Shown here: positions 49,354-63,211 of the stretch, one piece after another
Position numbering within the stretch: the stretch's first letter is position 1
Layout of the letters: every line of letters begins with the position of its first letter
Assembly: GCA_035236585.1 (NCBI GenBank)
Contig: CP141132.1
Location: 63,151,880-63,215,879, forward strand
DNA from: Warburgia ugandensis
Lineage: Eukaryota; Streptophyta; Magnoliopsida; Canellales; Canellaceae
Length of the DNA stretch: 64,000 nt
Direction: 5' to 3'
Made by a program: the position numbers and the translations under genes
Notes under the pieces: model-generated
What the model saw: the letters and a program-made list of their open reading frames with translations, nothing else
Databases searched by the model: none
Told to the model about the DNA's origin: nothing

Positions 49354-49920
49354 TGTAATAACCCAAATTTTTGTAAATTGATTAAGAAAATCAATTTAGT
49401 TCGAATTTTTAAAAATTTCGGGCTGGAATATTAGGTTATTGGAAATTCTCTTTTTATAGAAATTAAAACATGATTTAAAACTTATAAATTATGAATGTAC
49501 TTGAAAAACTTATCGAAATAACACTAACTACGTTCAATTCAGAGTTAAAATGAAAAATCCCTAATTTTCTCTATTTTTATGAATAAAAGGGTAAAATGAT
49601 AATTTTGCCCATAACCAAGATTGAAGACTTCAATATTAGAATGTACTTAGAAATAAAATTCCAACACCACTAAGTACACTCAATTTCGAGTTCAGGAGAA
49701 TAAAATAAATTTTTCTCCACAAAAGGGCAAAATGGTCCTTTCACACCTCTGTGGGGCCCACAAATGAATCCAACGACCAAAAAACATGTAATGAGTGGTC
49801 AAACCATTACCATCTGATAGTGTGGACAAGGAGGTGATAGTGGAGGATCCAATGTTAATTTAATATTCAAAAGAATTGAAACATAATTATTACAAGTAAT
49901 CATGAAAAAATCAAAAACAA

Positions 49921-49930
49921 CTATAAATAC
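49921..49930 (+). promoter_or_regulatory. TATA-like box in the giant LTR
   Basis: CTATAAATAC about 570 bp from the LTR start is followed by an ACACCCCCAAAA stretch. It is placed as a U3/R promoter would be, but no transcript start is known. Confidence 0.45.
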
Positions 49931-50579
49931 ACCCCCAAAAATACTCCAAAAATGTTCATAAAATTTACCACAAAATTATCTTGCTTCCCTTACAAAACCA
50001 GTTCTAGATTCATTCCCAAATTTCCAAAACTCCCAAAAATATCTTTTCTTTCATTTTCTCTCTCCTCTCTCTAATTGGAACAAGAGACCTAAAGTCAATT
50101 AAGCACTTTGTTCCAAATCAAATCTTACCATTCAAATTGTCCTAGACTACCTTATCAACAAAACTACAAAAGAAATTTTTCGATCCAACAATTCAAACAA
50201 CGGGAAATCACAAGACAAGCGGTTCTTGGGCAATCTTATCATCAAGTGGATATTCTTTGAAATTGGGTTGCAAAACTAATGTTTTTCTCCAACTAGATAG
50301 GTGGAAATTCTTTCCACACTTATTTCATGTTAACTTATATAATTTTTATTTTTTTAAAATTATTTTTAGGTTAAATATAATAAAAATCAAGTAAGGATAA
50401 GAACCCTTAAATTCGGGATGATGGAGGGGTCAAACAAAAACTCTGAGCCATCCAATCTATCCAAAAGGGTCCAAAACCCCTAAGGTAGAACTTTCATGAA
50501 ATTTACTTAAGTTTTGAGCCTTTTATTGAAAAGGAATGGATTGGACAGTCCAAAAGGACTATCCAATCTTCCTAAAAGG

Positions 50580-50790
50580 ATTAGATCCCTGAACGTCGCC
50601 GCGGGACACTGCATGGAAATGCTCCCTACGGGAGCGTCTCTATGCACTCGCTGCACATGCGACATTGTCCCGGCAAAATGATCACGCGACAGAGCTAGTC
50701 CTGGGAATGCATTACGGCATTGTCCGAGTGACAAGAGCGCTCCGACCGTTCCTCCCTACTGTTCCACTCTACCCGACTAATCACAGCTGT
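50580..50790. other. GC-rich island in the giant LTR
   Basis: This stretch has many CG dinucleotides (GAACGTCGCCGCGGGACACT) in otherwise AT-rich DNA. The LTR at 657 (near 1560-1620) and the solo LTR (near 10600-10800) have a GC-rich patch at a comparable distance from the 5' end, but the sequences are unrelated at a glance. Confidence 0.6.
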
Positions 50791-53785
50791 CCATTCCACT
50801 GGGCCCAGATCAAATCTGGACCCTCAAAACGAGTGCGAACTTTAGTCCTTAAATGTGGAGTCATCTGAACTCCAAATTAAGATCAAAAAGAAGCTATGGA
50901 AATCTTATAATGTTTATTTTCTTCTGAAATCATAAAATTGATCAAATGCTTCAAGAAACTTTCTATTTTTGGGAATTAAGTTTCTAATTTTCATGATCTT
51001 CAAGATTTGAGATGATCAGATCTTGGGGATCTAATGCAATGATGATATAATGGTGAAATCAAGTAATATCCATGATTTATTTTGACAAATCTAACATACA
51101 AAGGGACCCACTTGATCAATAAGATCAAGCATGATCAGACCCTTTGGATGGTTGTATGAATGGGATTATGATGAAATATAGTTAGATCATGGATTAAATG
51201 TGACAAAAACAAGTGGATATGATCTTTAGATCTTAATGGAGTAAAATCCCTAAATGTAATTAAAACCCTTGATTAAAAGGAAAAGATCTAAGATCTAATG
51301 GTTGGGTCATAAGTAAAAGTTTTTAATAATCTTAATCTTAATCTTAAATGTTAGCATGTTATGCTCTATGTGTTATTAGAATGTTATAATAGGTTGGTAG
51401 AGTTAATTGTCCTAGGGCCATGTTAGTTTAAATTTGTGATTTTAGCATGATTCTATTTGATTAGTAGTAAATTTCATGTATTTCATATCTTAGGATCATG
51501 CTAGTATAAGTATAGTTTTATTTCATTAGGTTAAGTTACATTCATAGGAAGCATGTTAATATAAATAATTGTTAAATTTATATTGGATTTATGCTTTAAA
51601 GTTTAGGATTTATTTATTATAAAATTTTATTAGCAGATTCAAATGTTAAGTAGTTGTTAAGATATATTGAGCATAAATCACCAAAAATGTAAACTAATGA
51701 GATATAGATATTCATGGATAATTAAAATGAGTGAATGACTTTGACTTAATATTAGTAAGGGCTATAGTTAGTAGGACAATATAAGGATTATCAAATCCTT
51801 GGCCCAAACTAGGAGAATAATAAACCCCATAATGACATTTTAAATGTTCATGAATTTAATTAAAATCAATTAGAAAGAGTACTTAGGGTTAAAATACTCA
51901 TAGGAACCTTATGAAAGGTTGAGCTAAGGTTACTCTTGTGAATGCTAAATATGGTGGTTAAGGGGGTTCTCTAATACAACCTCACTCTTCCCTTACCTTC
52001 CGTTGACGTTTGTGAGGTCTAAACACCTCCTTATATGAGGATTGAAGTAAAAACTTTGTATTCAATCATTTAGCTAGTAAGCCTTAGTCAATTGGAAATA
52101 AGAGGAGTTGTCTAGACTTAGGATGAAATAAGCCATCTACAACTAGTAAAGCATTAACTGGCTGAATAATAATAATAATAATAATAAGAGCATAAAAGGT
52201 TAATAAATTATCTAATCCTAATAAAAATTGTAAGTAAGATAAGGATGATCAAACAAGTTCCATAGGATCTTGAATGATCAAGAACAATAAGAATCCTAAT
52301 GTCGTATTTTATTATGTACCTATGTATGTATGTTGTAGACCAATCTAGATAAAGAATCCTAACCCTAGATCAAATATGATTCAAGGAAGAGAAACAAGAG
52401 CATCCTCCTTAGGTATGATCAAACAACTGAACTTAGATCAAAGAAGAACTAGATGATAGAAGATCTAACTCTTGATCTTTATCAACAAGTGTATATTGTT
52501 GATCAAAGGATCTATGAAAGATCAAGATCAAAGAAAGGAATACACAAAAACTTAGAATAGAAAATAATTAGATCTAAAAGATTAGAAAATCATTCTAACC
52601 ATCAGATCTATTGATCAATACTATCTGAAGAAGACAGATCATGATAGGACACAAGATTTAGATCCTTTATATCAAAGGACAAGATTAAACAAAGAATATA
52701 GATAGGATATAAAAATATATGATTATTTAGATTGCATAAATATTGACAGTATGTATGAATTTACAGATTTCATACGTCAATCAGGATCATGGAAGATTTG
52801 AATAGATGAATCACTACTTAAAGGTAGGAGGATTTTATGAATGTATCTACATGAGAAATATATGTTGAATACATGATCTTATGTCTGGAAATGTTGACAA
52901 CTATAATGTAAATATTTGTACTAAATCCATTGAAAACCATTATGATCCAACCAAAACACATATGAAATGGTTAAGTTAGAATTGAGGAAAACCCTAAGTG
53001 AATAGGAAACAAGAAGATATTCTAGCCCTGGATAAACAGACAAATTGTTTGATAAGTATAAAATTAATACATGGGAATCATTCATATAGAATAACGATCC
53101 CTAAACTTATATGAACATGGGTATCATTCATTGTAAATGATGATTCCTAAGTTTGAAGTGAAATCCTATCCTATATATAAGAGTACCAAAATACGAGGAT
53201 GATGCTATAAACAAACAAGACATTTGATAAGTAAAAGAATACTTTACATACAAGCAAGTAGGCTTATGGTTTTTGTTTTATACAAGCGTATGCCTAGGGA
53301 TGCTATGCTAGGAAGAGTTATGAGGATTTGGCCACCCACTCTCCTAAATGTGATATATATGATGATACTGTGCCTAAAGAGAGGCAAAATATCGGGTGGG
53401 GCAATTATGGGAAGGCCACCACTTTGACGCTCTGTCTCCCCATATAGACATGACATAGATAATTTTCCACATTTGGTATCTGTGGAGTATGAAAGTAGTT
53501 ATCTGAGTGCATTGGTACATATCAAATTGCAGGATAGTAGTCCTTTAAGTATTTTACATTATGATGCATGGCATAATGAGATGCCGATACTGCCCAAATA
53601 AGGAAGTATTTTCCTAACAAGAGTTTGGATGTTTTATCAACTCAGTATGGCTGAGTGTGATGGTACTACCCAAATGAGGGAGTATTTTCCAATAGAGTCT
53701 AGATGATTGATCAACTCAGTGTGTCTAAGTGTGACTATTGATGTTTGAGATATTAACTATTTTTCATGTTTTTTACCGTACATAG

Positions 53786-53807
53786 ATATATATATATATA
53801 TATATAT
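53786..53807. repeat. (AT)n microsatellite
   Basis: A short perfect AT run inside the giant LTR. Confidence 0.95.
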
Positions 53808-53960
53808 ACAGCATATACAGTATGTATGTATAAGGATGTACATATATGACAAAGAAAGAGATTGATCCATGAGTATGTTTATGAACAATGGGATTATGAA
53901 GGATTAGGAGTATACTATCAAATTATTATGCTTATTAGATCCCCTACCAAGCATAGCTTG

Positions 53961-54000
53961 TTGAGATATTGTAAATATTTGAATGTTTACAATATCTCAA
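53961..54000 (+). promoter_or_regulatory. LTR stem-loop, 15-bp perfect stem
   Basis: TTGAGATATTGTAAA (53961-53975) pairs with TTTACAATATCTCAA (53986-54000), following AGCTTG. It has the position and context of the stem-loop in the other LTR family (GCTTGCTGAGGCATTGC...), but most stem bases differ while pairing is kept. Confidence 0.6.
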
Positions 54001-54525
54001 ATACAGAGAAGGAGAATTAGGAGCTTAAGACTTGAGAAGACTTGGAAGAATTATCAATTGGGGTATATCCCGTGAAGACATGTATTTTTATTTGAGAGCA
54101 TTGTATTGTATTGAGAGTTTTTATTGTATGGTGAGCTTTGAAATTTGGATTATGTAATTTAGACAAGTATTGTATTGATACTCGGGCTATACTGTGAGCC
54201 ACTGGATAGATTCTAAAATTTAATAAAAGTACATCCCTTCAAAGAAATTTTATCTTATACAAAATTCTACTTATGTTATGCATAAAATGATGACTTGGGT
54301 TTTATAAAACAAGTTCAAAAGAAAAGAATTTCCGTTGCTTTGTTTTACGAAAAAAATTTACTACTAAGTACGCCCTGCCTTTGAAAAATGTATTACAAAA
54401 TGTGTTGCAAAAACCCTGGTCGACACAACCTGTATAATAAAATGTAGAGATTAGAGACCAAGGACATTCACAAATTCCTTGACCCTGTTAACATTTGTAG
54501 AGTCAAGTGGTAATGGCCCATGCAG

Positions 54526-56575
54526 AGGCGAGTCAATGAATATCTACTAGTCTCCTTTGTAACTAAAAGGGACACACGCACACATAATTTTAAGGATTGT
54601 AAACTTCAATTATAAGTCATATGATTACATATATAGGTCTCATTGGATGTTGTTGGTTCTCGATGTTCATAGAGAGCATGCATTATTTTTTTATTCTTGT
54701 AAAGTGTACATGCGTACCTCACTCATGGAAATCATAAGTTTTTAATATTTTTATTTATTATAATAATTTAATAATTGATAACTAATCTTTTATTTATAAC
54801 TAATGCATTTCAATTATAAGTTTAAAATGCATGAAATTATTGGGCTAAACTAACCAAGACTATAAACCAACAAAAAGTCATTTAGAAGAAGGTTAAGGTA
54901 AGGAAAACTAGTTAATCACTATACATGAAAACTAAAGTCATAATTAGACATGATATTTATCGATCCTTTATGTTTTCTTTGTTGCATAGCACGCTACACA
55001 ACAATCAATGTGGAAGTATACTTTGTTGTAAGATTCATGAGAACCTAATACATGATTATGTAAATTAAGATCTAACAATTGAGAAAAGTAAGACACTTTA
55101 CTGGTCATCATCTTACATGTTTTCACAATTATTGGGGTTGGCTACATGAAATAGCATCTAAGTATATAGTGAATTTATAAGTAGTAAACTAAATTATATA
55201 TGTTGTCTTGCAAGTAGTAATACTGCCTAATTGGGGAAGCAAGGGTTACTCCCAGATAGATCTTGAGAAAATGAGATGTGAATGGACTAAGTATATAATG
55301 AAATTCAACTATGATTGATTTGTAATTCCACCCTTCAAGCACTTGTATAATTCAGTGTAAATTTTTATATTGATTAATACAAAACTTCTTCATTTCAATA
55401 GTGAATGTAAATATATCTTATATTTTTCATTTGCTTGAAGTATATGCAGTTTGCTTACTTGAATTAGGGATGTTGGAATATAAGTTAGGGACTATATATA
55501 ACCTTAATAGATCATCTACAGATATATACTAGTCTCCTTTGCTAGTCAAGAGGCAAGTCAATGAATATCTACTAGTCTCCTTAGCTACTCAAAGGGGCAC
55601 ACACACACATAATTTTAAGGATTGTAAACTTCAATTATAAGTCATATGATTACATATATAGGTCTCATTGGATGTTGTTGGTTCTCGATGTTCATAGAGA
55701 GCATGCATTATTTTTTTATTCTTGTAAAGTGTACATGCGTACCTCACTCATGGAAATCATAAGTTTTTAATATTTTTATTTATTATAATAGTTTAATAAT
55801 TGATAACTAATTTTTTATTTATAACTAATGCATTTCAATTATAAGTTTAAAATGCATGAAATTATTGGGCTAAACTAACCAAGACTATAAACCAACCAAA
55901 AGTCATTTAGAAGAAGGTTAAGGTAAGGAAAACTAGTTAATCACTATACATGAAAACTAAAGTCATAATTAGACATGATATTTATCGATCCTTTATGTTT
56001 TCTTTGTTGCATAGCACGCTACACAACAATCAATGTGGAGGTATACTTTGTTGTAAGATTCATGAGAACCTAATACATGATTATGTAAATTAAGATCTAA
56101 CAATTGAGAAAAGTAAGACACTTTACTGGTCATCATCTTACATGTTTTCACAATTATTGGGGTTGGCTACATGAAATAGCATCTAAGTATATAGTGAATT
56201 TATAAGTAGTAAACTAAATTATATATGTTGTCTTGCAAGTAGTAATACTGCCTAATTGGGGAAGCAAGGGTTACTCCCAAATAGATCTTGAGAAAATAAG
56301 ATGTGAATGGACTAAGTATATAATGAAATTCAACTATGATTGATTTGTACTTCCACCCTACAAGCACTTATATAATTGAGTGTAAATTTTTATATTGATT
56401 AATACAAAACTTCTTCATTTCAATAGTGAATGTAAATATATCTTATATTTTTCATTTGCTTGAAGTATATGCAGTTTGCTTACTTGAATGAGAGATGTTG
56501 GAATATAAGTTAGGGACTATATATAACCTTAATAGATCATCTATATATATATATATATATATATACATACATACA
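54526..56575. repeat. Tandem duplication, two 1,025-bp units
   Basis: Unit 1 starts AGGCGAGTCAATGAATATCT at 54526; unit 2 starts AGGCAAGTCAATGAATATCT at 55551. A late anchor (ATGATTGATT at 55311 and 56336) gives the same offset of 1,025, so there is no net indel. By eye I count only about fifteen substitutions, so it is recent. Confidence 0.93.
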
Positions 56576-56591
56576 TATATATATATATATA
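56542..56591. repeat. (AT)n / (CATA)n microsatellite
   Basis: AT run, then CATACATACATA, then AT again. It lies inside the coding remnant, where copy 2 (60465-60480) has normal sequence. Confidence 0.95.
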
Positions 56592-57180
56592 GTTGCTAGT
56601 AAGGTAGTTTTTCCAACTTTCCCCATGCAAAGCAAACTTCATCTTATCCCCAGTGTCGTCAAAAGTAAACTACAAAGTAGAAAAAATCATGTTGCTCTAT
56701 TTGAAAATAATAAGATAAGTACTTAAGTCTCTTACAATCATGTATACAAAGAATTTAATTACCTTTATCATTTATCATATTGAATCTTTCACTCATGGTG
56801 ACACATTTCTCCAATCATCAATAGTAATAGGAAACATACTTCTTTCTATGTAGTAAATGAAACTTATATAGTTGGTTGCATAGTCACCTATCTCTTGAAC
56901 CTTACTGTTATACTCAATAGTATCTTTTATTCCTTTTGAATTTCTCTTAATAATGTTTTCAATTGTTATTTGCCCTCTGTCCTTTCTCTTATGAGGACTT
57001 CTAAGAAGGGCTATTCTTGATGTTCCATTCTTTGTTCACAAGGTAAAACATTTCATTTAAAACAAATGCATTGGAAGTTACTTCTAAATTCAATCTATTC
57101 AATAATTTATTTGTTTTTATTCTAAAATAAAAATTCTTTGGCAATAGGTCATGAAACTACAATTCTTTTAAGAATCACAA
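56590..57180 (-). pseudogene. CACTA-like (Transposase_24-type) coding remnant, copy 1
   Basis: On the minus strand the frame reads ALLRSPHKRKDRGQITIENI, EYNSKVQEIGDYATNYISF, FPITIDDWRNVS and FDDTGDKMKFALHGESWKNY followed by LTSNYIY. The pattern (K....I......SW..Y...L...Y, with an upstream DWRNVS) resembles the region of plant En/Spm-CACTA accessory proteins called Transposase_24. Stops and an AT run break it. Identification is from memory and tentative. The whole sits in the duplicated segment. Confidence 0.42.
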
Positions 57181-57560
57181 TCTACTTGAAAAGAGTCATT
57201 ATAAAACTTATTGTAAAACAATTTTTAAAACTCAATAAGAGGATCGAAACTGTATGTAATTCTTCGTTCATCATTGAAATTGTGGGAAAACTAAAATCTA
57301 GTATTACAATAAAAGATCATACTATAAATTTAGAAGGTCTTAATACCCTATATAAATATGAAATGTCTTTCTATTTGTATCAAAATTCTGATGATTCAAA
57401 TTAACCACTACAGACAATACATACCAAACAATTCCAATAAAAAGAATCATATATATTAGAGATAAACTCTATAGTCATAGCAGAGGCAACACATCTATTA
57501 CATATAAGCACTTAATGTTTCTCTAAAACTGATGGACCAACTATCCTAATCCAATCTCCT

Positions 57561-57914
57561 CCCATAAACTCTCATTTCGAATAAGCAATACCCCCAAAAA
57601 TAGCATGATTGTGCATGGTGCACTAAAATAGTACTTATGTACATTATATTGCCATTTAAGTACTTAAGAGATTATAATGTAAATAAAAAGTATGCATAAT
57701 TTGAGCTCAATAAAAATAGTCTTAAGACCTAATTATAGGTGGAAAAAATGTCAATCTTAGCTTCTAGTACAAAATTAGACTTTAAAAGCTTTAGTTAAAT
57801 TTTAAAATTCAAATGTTAAGGGTATCTCTTTGATGATCAGTGCTCAAAAATTCTAAATGACATGTTATTAACAAAAATAAAAATTCCATTAAATAAAATT
57901 CCAAGTTTAGGCTA
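57561..57914. other. No recognised gene
   Basis: AT-rich DNA between copy 1 of the segment and the foldback element. Confidence 0.4.
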
Positions 57915-58310
57915 GTTGAAAGGCTAGTAATATATACACCCCTTGTTTCTCCTTAAGAGCCCTTCAATTAGAAGCGCAAATGGCTATAACTTTAGGTGGA
58001 CCCAAATTTTTGAAAATTCAAACCATTCATAATGTTTCTTTTGCTTAGATGGGTCATGCTCCAAAATTTCCATCCATTAAATGATCCTAGCCTAAGTCTT
58101 CTTTAGTTTAAAAGTGGACCATAGAAAGTATTACTGTCCACCTACAACTAGAAGTAGCAATTGTTAGGATCACCTAATGTATGAGAATTTTGGAGCATGG
58201 CACATCTAAGCTAAGAAATATGAGCCCAAAAGAAGTTATAGTTGTTCTTAACATTTTATTGAGGGGCTCATGAAGATTAACAAGGGGGGCATATATCATT
58301 GCCCTTTTTA
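57915..58310. mobile_element. Foldback MITE-like element, about 395 bp
   Basis: Arms of about 190 bp are reverse complements with mismatches. Left words AATATATACACCCCTTGTTT, AAGAGCCCTTCAAT, GGCTATAACTT, GCTTAGATGGGTCATGCTCC and AAAATTTCCATCCATTAAAT face AACAAGGGGGGCATATATCA, TTGAGGGGCTCATGAAG, AAGTTATAG, GGAGCATGGCACATCTAAGC and CACCTAATGTATGAGAATTT. The centre itself is palindromic (GTGGACC...CTGTCCAC near 58105-58135). No coding capacity and no clean target duplication seen; family unknown. Confidence 0.75.
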
Positions 58311-58619
58311 GAATAGTTTTGTCAGATAGTGACATTTTTGTAATTTTTTAGAAAAGCAACATGTCTAAAATATCATATTTTTTGTTTAATTTTTATACCA
58401 TTGGGAGGCCATTGGATATCATTCCATTTGCCATTAACAATATGTTGTCCCCTAAATTTGAGGTATATATGTTATGATACCACCATCTTGATCAATATTT
58501 TCTATAGACCTCAATTTAATTATTTGTTATCTACATCTAATATTAATTAGAAGCAGCATGCACTATTGAGGCTAACCTCCTTCTCACCAGTACCTCCCAT
58601 CCTAGCGAACAAACTAGTA
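58311..58619. other. No recognised gene
   Basis: AT-rich DNA between the foldback element and copy 2 of the segment. Confidence 0.4.
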
Positions 58620-60089
58620 CTAGTATATATATTTATTTTATGAAAAAATTAAATGTCTTCAACAAAAATATTATATTGATTAATAATTTATATAACTTTA
58701 CAACATTAGCCTAAGGATTGGATGGAAGTTCCATCTACCACCCCTCTAACCTGAGGGCCCTCTACAAACTCATTCATAAAGATAAGCTAATCAACCATGT
58801 ACAAATAGAGCCTGGAGAGGTGAGTCAATGACATTTACAAATTCCTTGACATTACTAACATTTTTACAGCGAGGGAGCAATGGCCATAGAGAGGTGAGTC
58901 AATGAAATTCTACCAAGGTTCTTCACTTGCTTATAGTGGCAACCTAATGATTCTCTATAATAATGAATAAATTTTAATTATTTGTCCTTCCAAATTATGT
59001 TTGACACATATATTTAATTCTAAAGATTGTAAACTATAATTGTAATTCATATGATTGCGAATATAGGTCTCATTGGATGTTGCTCATTCTCAATGTGCAT
59101 GGCAACATGCATTTTATTTTTATTCTTGCAAGCACACATTCATGCCCTGCTAATGAGAATCAAAAGTTTTTTAATCACTTAATTTATTACAATAGTCTAA
59201 TAACTGATAACTAATGTATTTGAATTATAAATTTAAAGTGCATAATACAAATGGTCTAAACTACCTAAGACTATAAACCCATAAAGAGTCACTTGAAAGA
59301 AGGTCAAAGTAAGGAAAACTAGTTAATTACTCTATATATAAGCTAGCTTACAATTAGACATGATATTTATCATTCCTTTTTGTTTTCTTATTGTATAGTG
59401 CCTTAAACAACAATTAAATTGGGAGTGTGATACTTTGTTCTAAAATACATGAAAACCTCAATACACGATGGTGTTAAGATCCAGCAAATGCGAAAGGTAA
59501 GATATTTTACTAGTCATCGTCATATATTTTTTCATAATTGGGTTGGCTCCATGGAATAGTATTTGAACATATATTGGAATTATATATAGTAAACTAAATA
59601 AAATATGCTATCCTACAAGTAGTGGTGCTGACCAATTGGAGAAGCAAGTGTTATTCCCAAGTAGATCTTGAGAAAATAAGATATGAAAGGGCTGACATGT
59701 AATGAAATTCAACTATGACTAATCTGTATATTCCGCTCCACTAATACGTGTGCACTTTAATGTAAATTTTTATATTGATTAATAAAAAAACTTCTTCATT
59801 TCAATAGTGAAGGTGGATGTGTCTTGTATTTTTCATATGCTTGAAGTATACATGGTTTTCTTATTTTAATTAGAGGATGTTGAAGTGTGGATCTAGGTCT
59901 TTACTATGAATGTGGGGATGTTATAGTGTGAAACTAAATGAGTCTGTATAGAGAAGTGGGAATGTAGATCTTCACTTGTGAAGATTTTTTTTTTATTTTT
60001 TTTTTCATATCTTTGACATTTTTATATTGAATGTGGATGTTGAAAGTGTGGAAGATTGCAAGAAGATTGTAATAGTAGAATATATGGAT

Positions 60090-60124
60090 ATTGAATGTTG
60101 AATGTTGAATGTTGAATGTTGAAT
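60090..60124. repeat. Heptamer array (TTGAATG)5
   Basis: ATTGAATGTTGAATGTTGAA and onward repeats GTTGAAT about five times. It is not the plant telomere heptamer. A poly-T stretch lies just before, at 59983-60005. Confidence 0.9.
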
Positions 60125-60406
60125 TTTTATATTGATTGTGAAGGTATGTATAGATGAATATTGTAATAGTAGGAACATTATTATATAATGATAGTAAACA
60201 AGTGTTTGCATTCTTTTTTAGAATACAAAGATGTTTTTTAAGATGGTTTCTAAAAACTACCTTAAAAAGTAAAAGAACCTTTAAAAAAATTTAAACAATT
60301 TTGTAAACCATCTTATTTTCAACAATTATTCTAAGACAACTGGATAGAAGACAGTTTTGAAATATTTTTGCATATATGTGTTTAACCATTTTAAAAATAC
60401 TTAGGT

Positions 60407-61080
60407 TTAATAGTCGATGTTAGAATATAAGTTAGGGAGTCTATATAGCCTTGATGGATCATCTACAAATGGGATATACATAGTTGCGAATAAGGTAGCT
60501 CTTCCATTTTTTCTAGCTTTCACCAACTTCTTACAAAGCATACTTCTTCTTATCATTAATGATGTCAAAGGCAAATTACAAAGTAGAATCAAACATGTTA
60601 CTCTATTTCAAAATAACAAGGTTAGGTACTTTAGTTTCCTACAATTGCATATACAAAGTATTTGTTCATGCCTTCGTAATTTTCCATAATCTTTGGCTGA
60701 TGGTGACACATGTCTCCCCTCATTAACAGTAATAGGCACCATGCTTCTTATCATGCAGTAAATGAAACTTACGTAGTTGGTTGCACAGTCACCTATCTCT
60801 TACCCCTTACAGTTATGCTCGATCATATCTTGTATTTCTTTTGAATTTATCTTAATAATGTTTTCCATTGTTGTTCACCCTCTACCTCTCTCTTATGAGG
60901 GCTACTCGAGTTGGGTTGTTCTTGATGTTCCATTCTTTATTCACAAGGCAAAACATTTCATTTAAAACAAATGCATCGGAAATCACTTCTAAATTCAATC
61001 TTTTTAACAATTTGTTCATTTTCATTCTAAAATAGAAATTTTTTAGCAATAGGTCATAAAATAACATTTCTTTTATGAAT
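60407..61080 (-). pseudogene. CACTA-like coding remnant, copy 2
   Basis: Homologous to 56590-57180. Short open stretches: LLKRLNLEVISDAFVLNEMF with NKEWNIKNNPTRVALIRER (61067-60882), and KLVKARKNGRATLFATMYIP with FVDDPSRLYRLPNLYSN (60592-60407). Copy 1 reads the same region best in another frame (FALHGESWKNYLTSNY), so neither copy is intact and I cannot be sure which frame was original. Confidence 0.4.
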
Positions 61081-61345
61081 CATAATTTGCTTGAAATATC
61101 CATTATAAAACATTGTAGTAGAATTTCTACAACTCAATAAGAAGATGGAAATTAAATATAGTTAAAATTCATTCATCATTGAAATTCCAAAAAAACTAAA
61201 ATCTAATATTACCATAAAAACTCGTAGTTATAACAAAGGCAAAACATCCATTGCATATACTTGCTTAATGTTTCTCTCAAAAATGAAGGACCAATTATCC
61301 TAATCCAATATCTACTCACAAACATCCTTGGTTCTCATTTCCAAT

Positions 61346-63160
<1,815 letters not shown>

Positions 63161-63211
63161 GGTACACTTTTCTTGCATCTGCATCATCCGAATGCTATAA
63201 AACAGCTACAA

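Larger units (their letters stand above)
49354..54427 (+). mobile_element. Giant solo LTR, 5,074 bp, target duplication ACCTG
   Basis: It begins TGTAATAACCC, the typical start of Del/Tekay-type LTRs, and ends GGTCGACACA. ACCTG flanks it on both sides (49349-49353 and 54428-54432), and the surrounding duplicated segment is continuous across it, as shown by the other copy near 58800. No gag, pol, primer site or second LTR is seen inside, so it is best read as a solo LTR. It contains a TATA-like CTATAAATAC at 49921, a GC-rich island at 50580-50790 and a 15-bp perfect stem-loop near the 3' end. Short frames within are accidental. Confidence 0.85.
54433..57560. repeat. Duplicated segment, copy 1, right part
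   Basis: It matches 58810-61340 in order: CAAATTCCTTGACCCT..., ATAGGTCTCATTGGATGTTG, the TGTTGG/AGAATATAAGTTAGGGA word, AGTAAATGAAACTTA, GGCAATAGGTCATGAAA and the TATCCTAATCCAAT end. Copy 1 has an extra tandem duplication (54526-56575) and a long AT run; copy 2 has extra sequence at 59880-60410. Confidence 0.75.
58620..61345. repeat. Duplicated segment, copy 2
   Basis: Second, uninterrupted copy of the segment seen at 48976-49353 plus 54433-57560. It lacks the solo LTR and the 1,025-bp duplication, so it shows the pre-insertion arrangement. Divergence between copies is clearly higher than between the two tandem units. Confidence 0.75.

Noticed and set aside
60090..60124. Heptamer array considered as interstitial telomeric repeat
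   Set aside because: The unit GTTGAAT does not match the plant telomere unit TTTAGGG on either strand.
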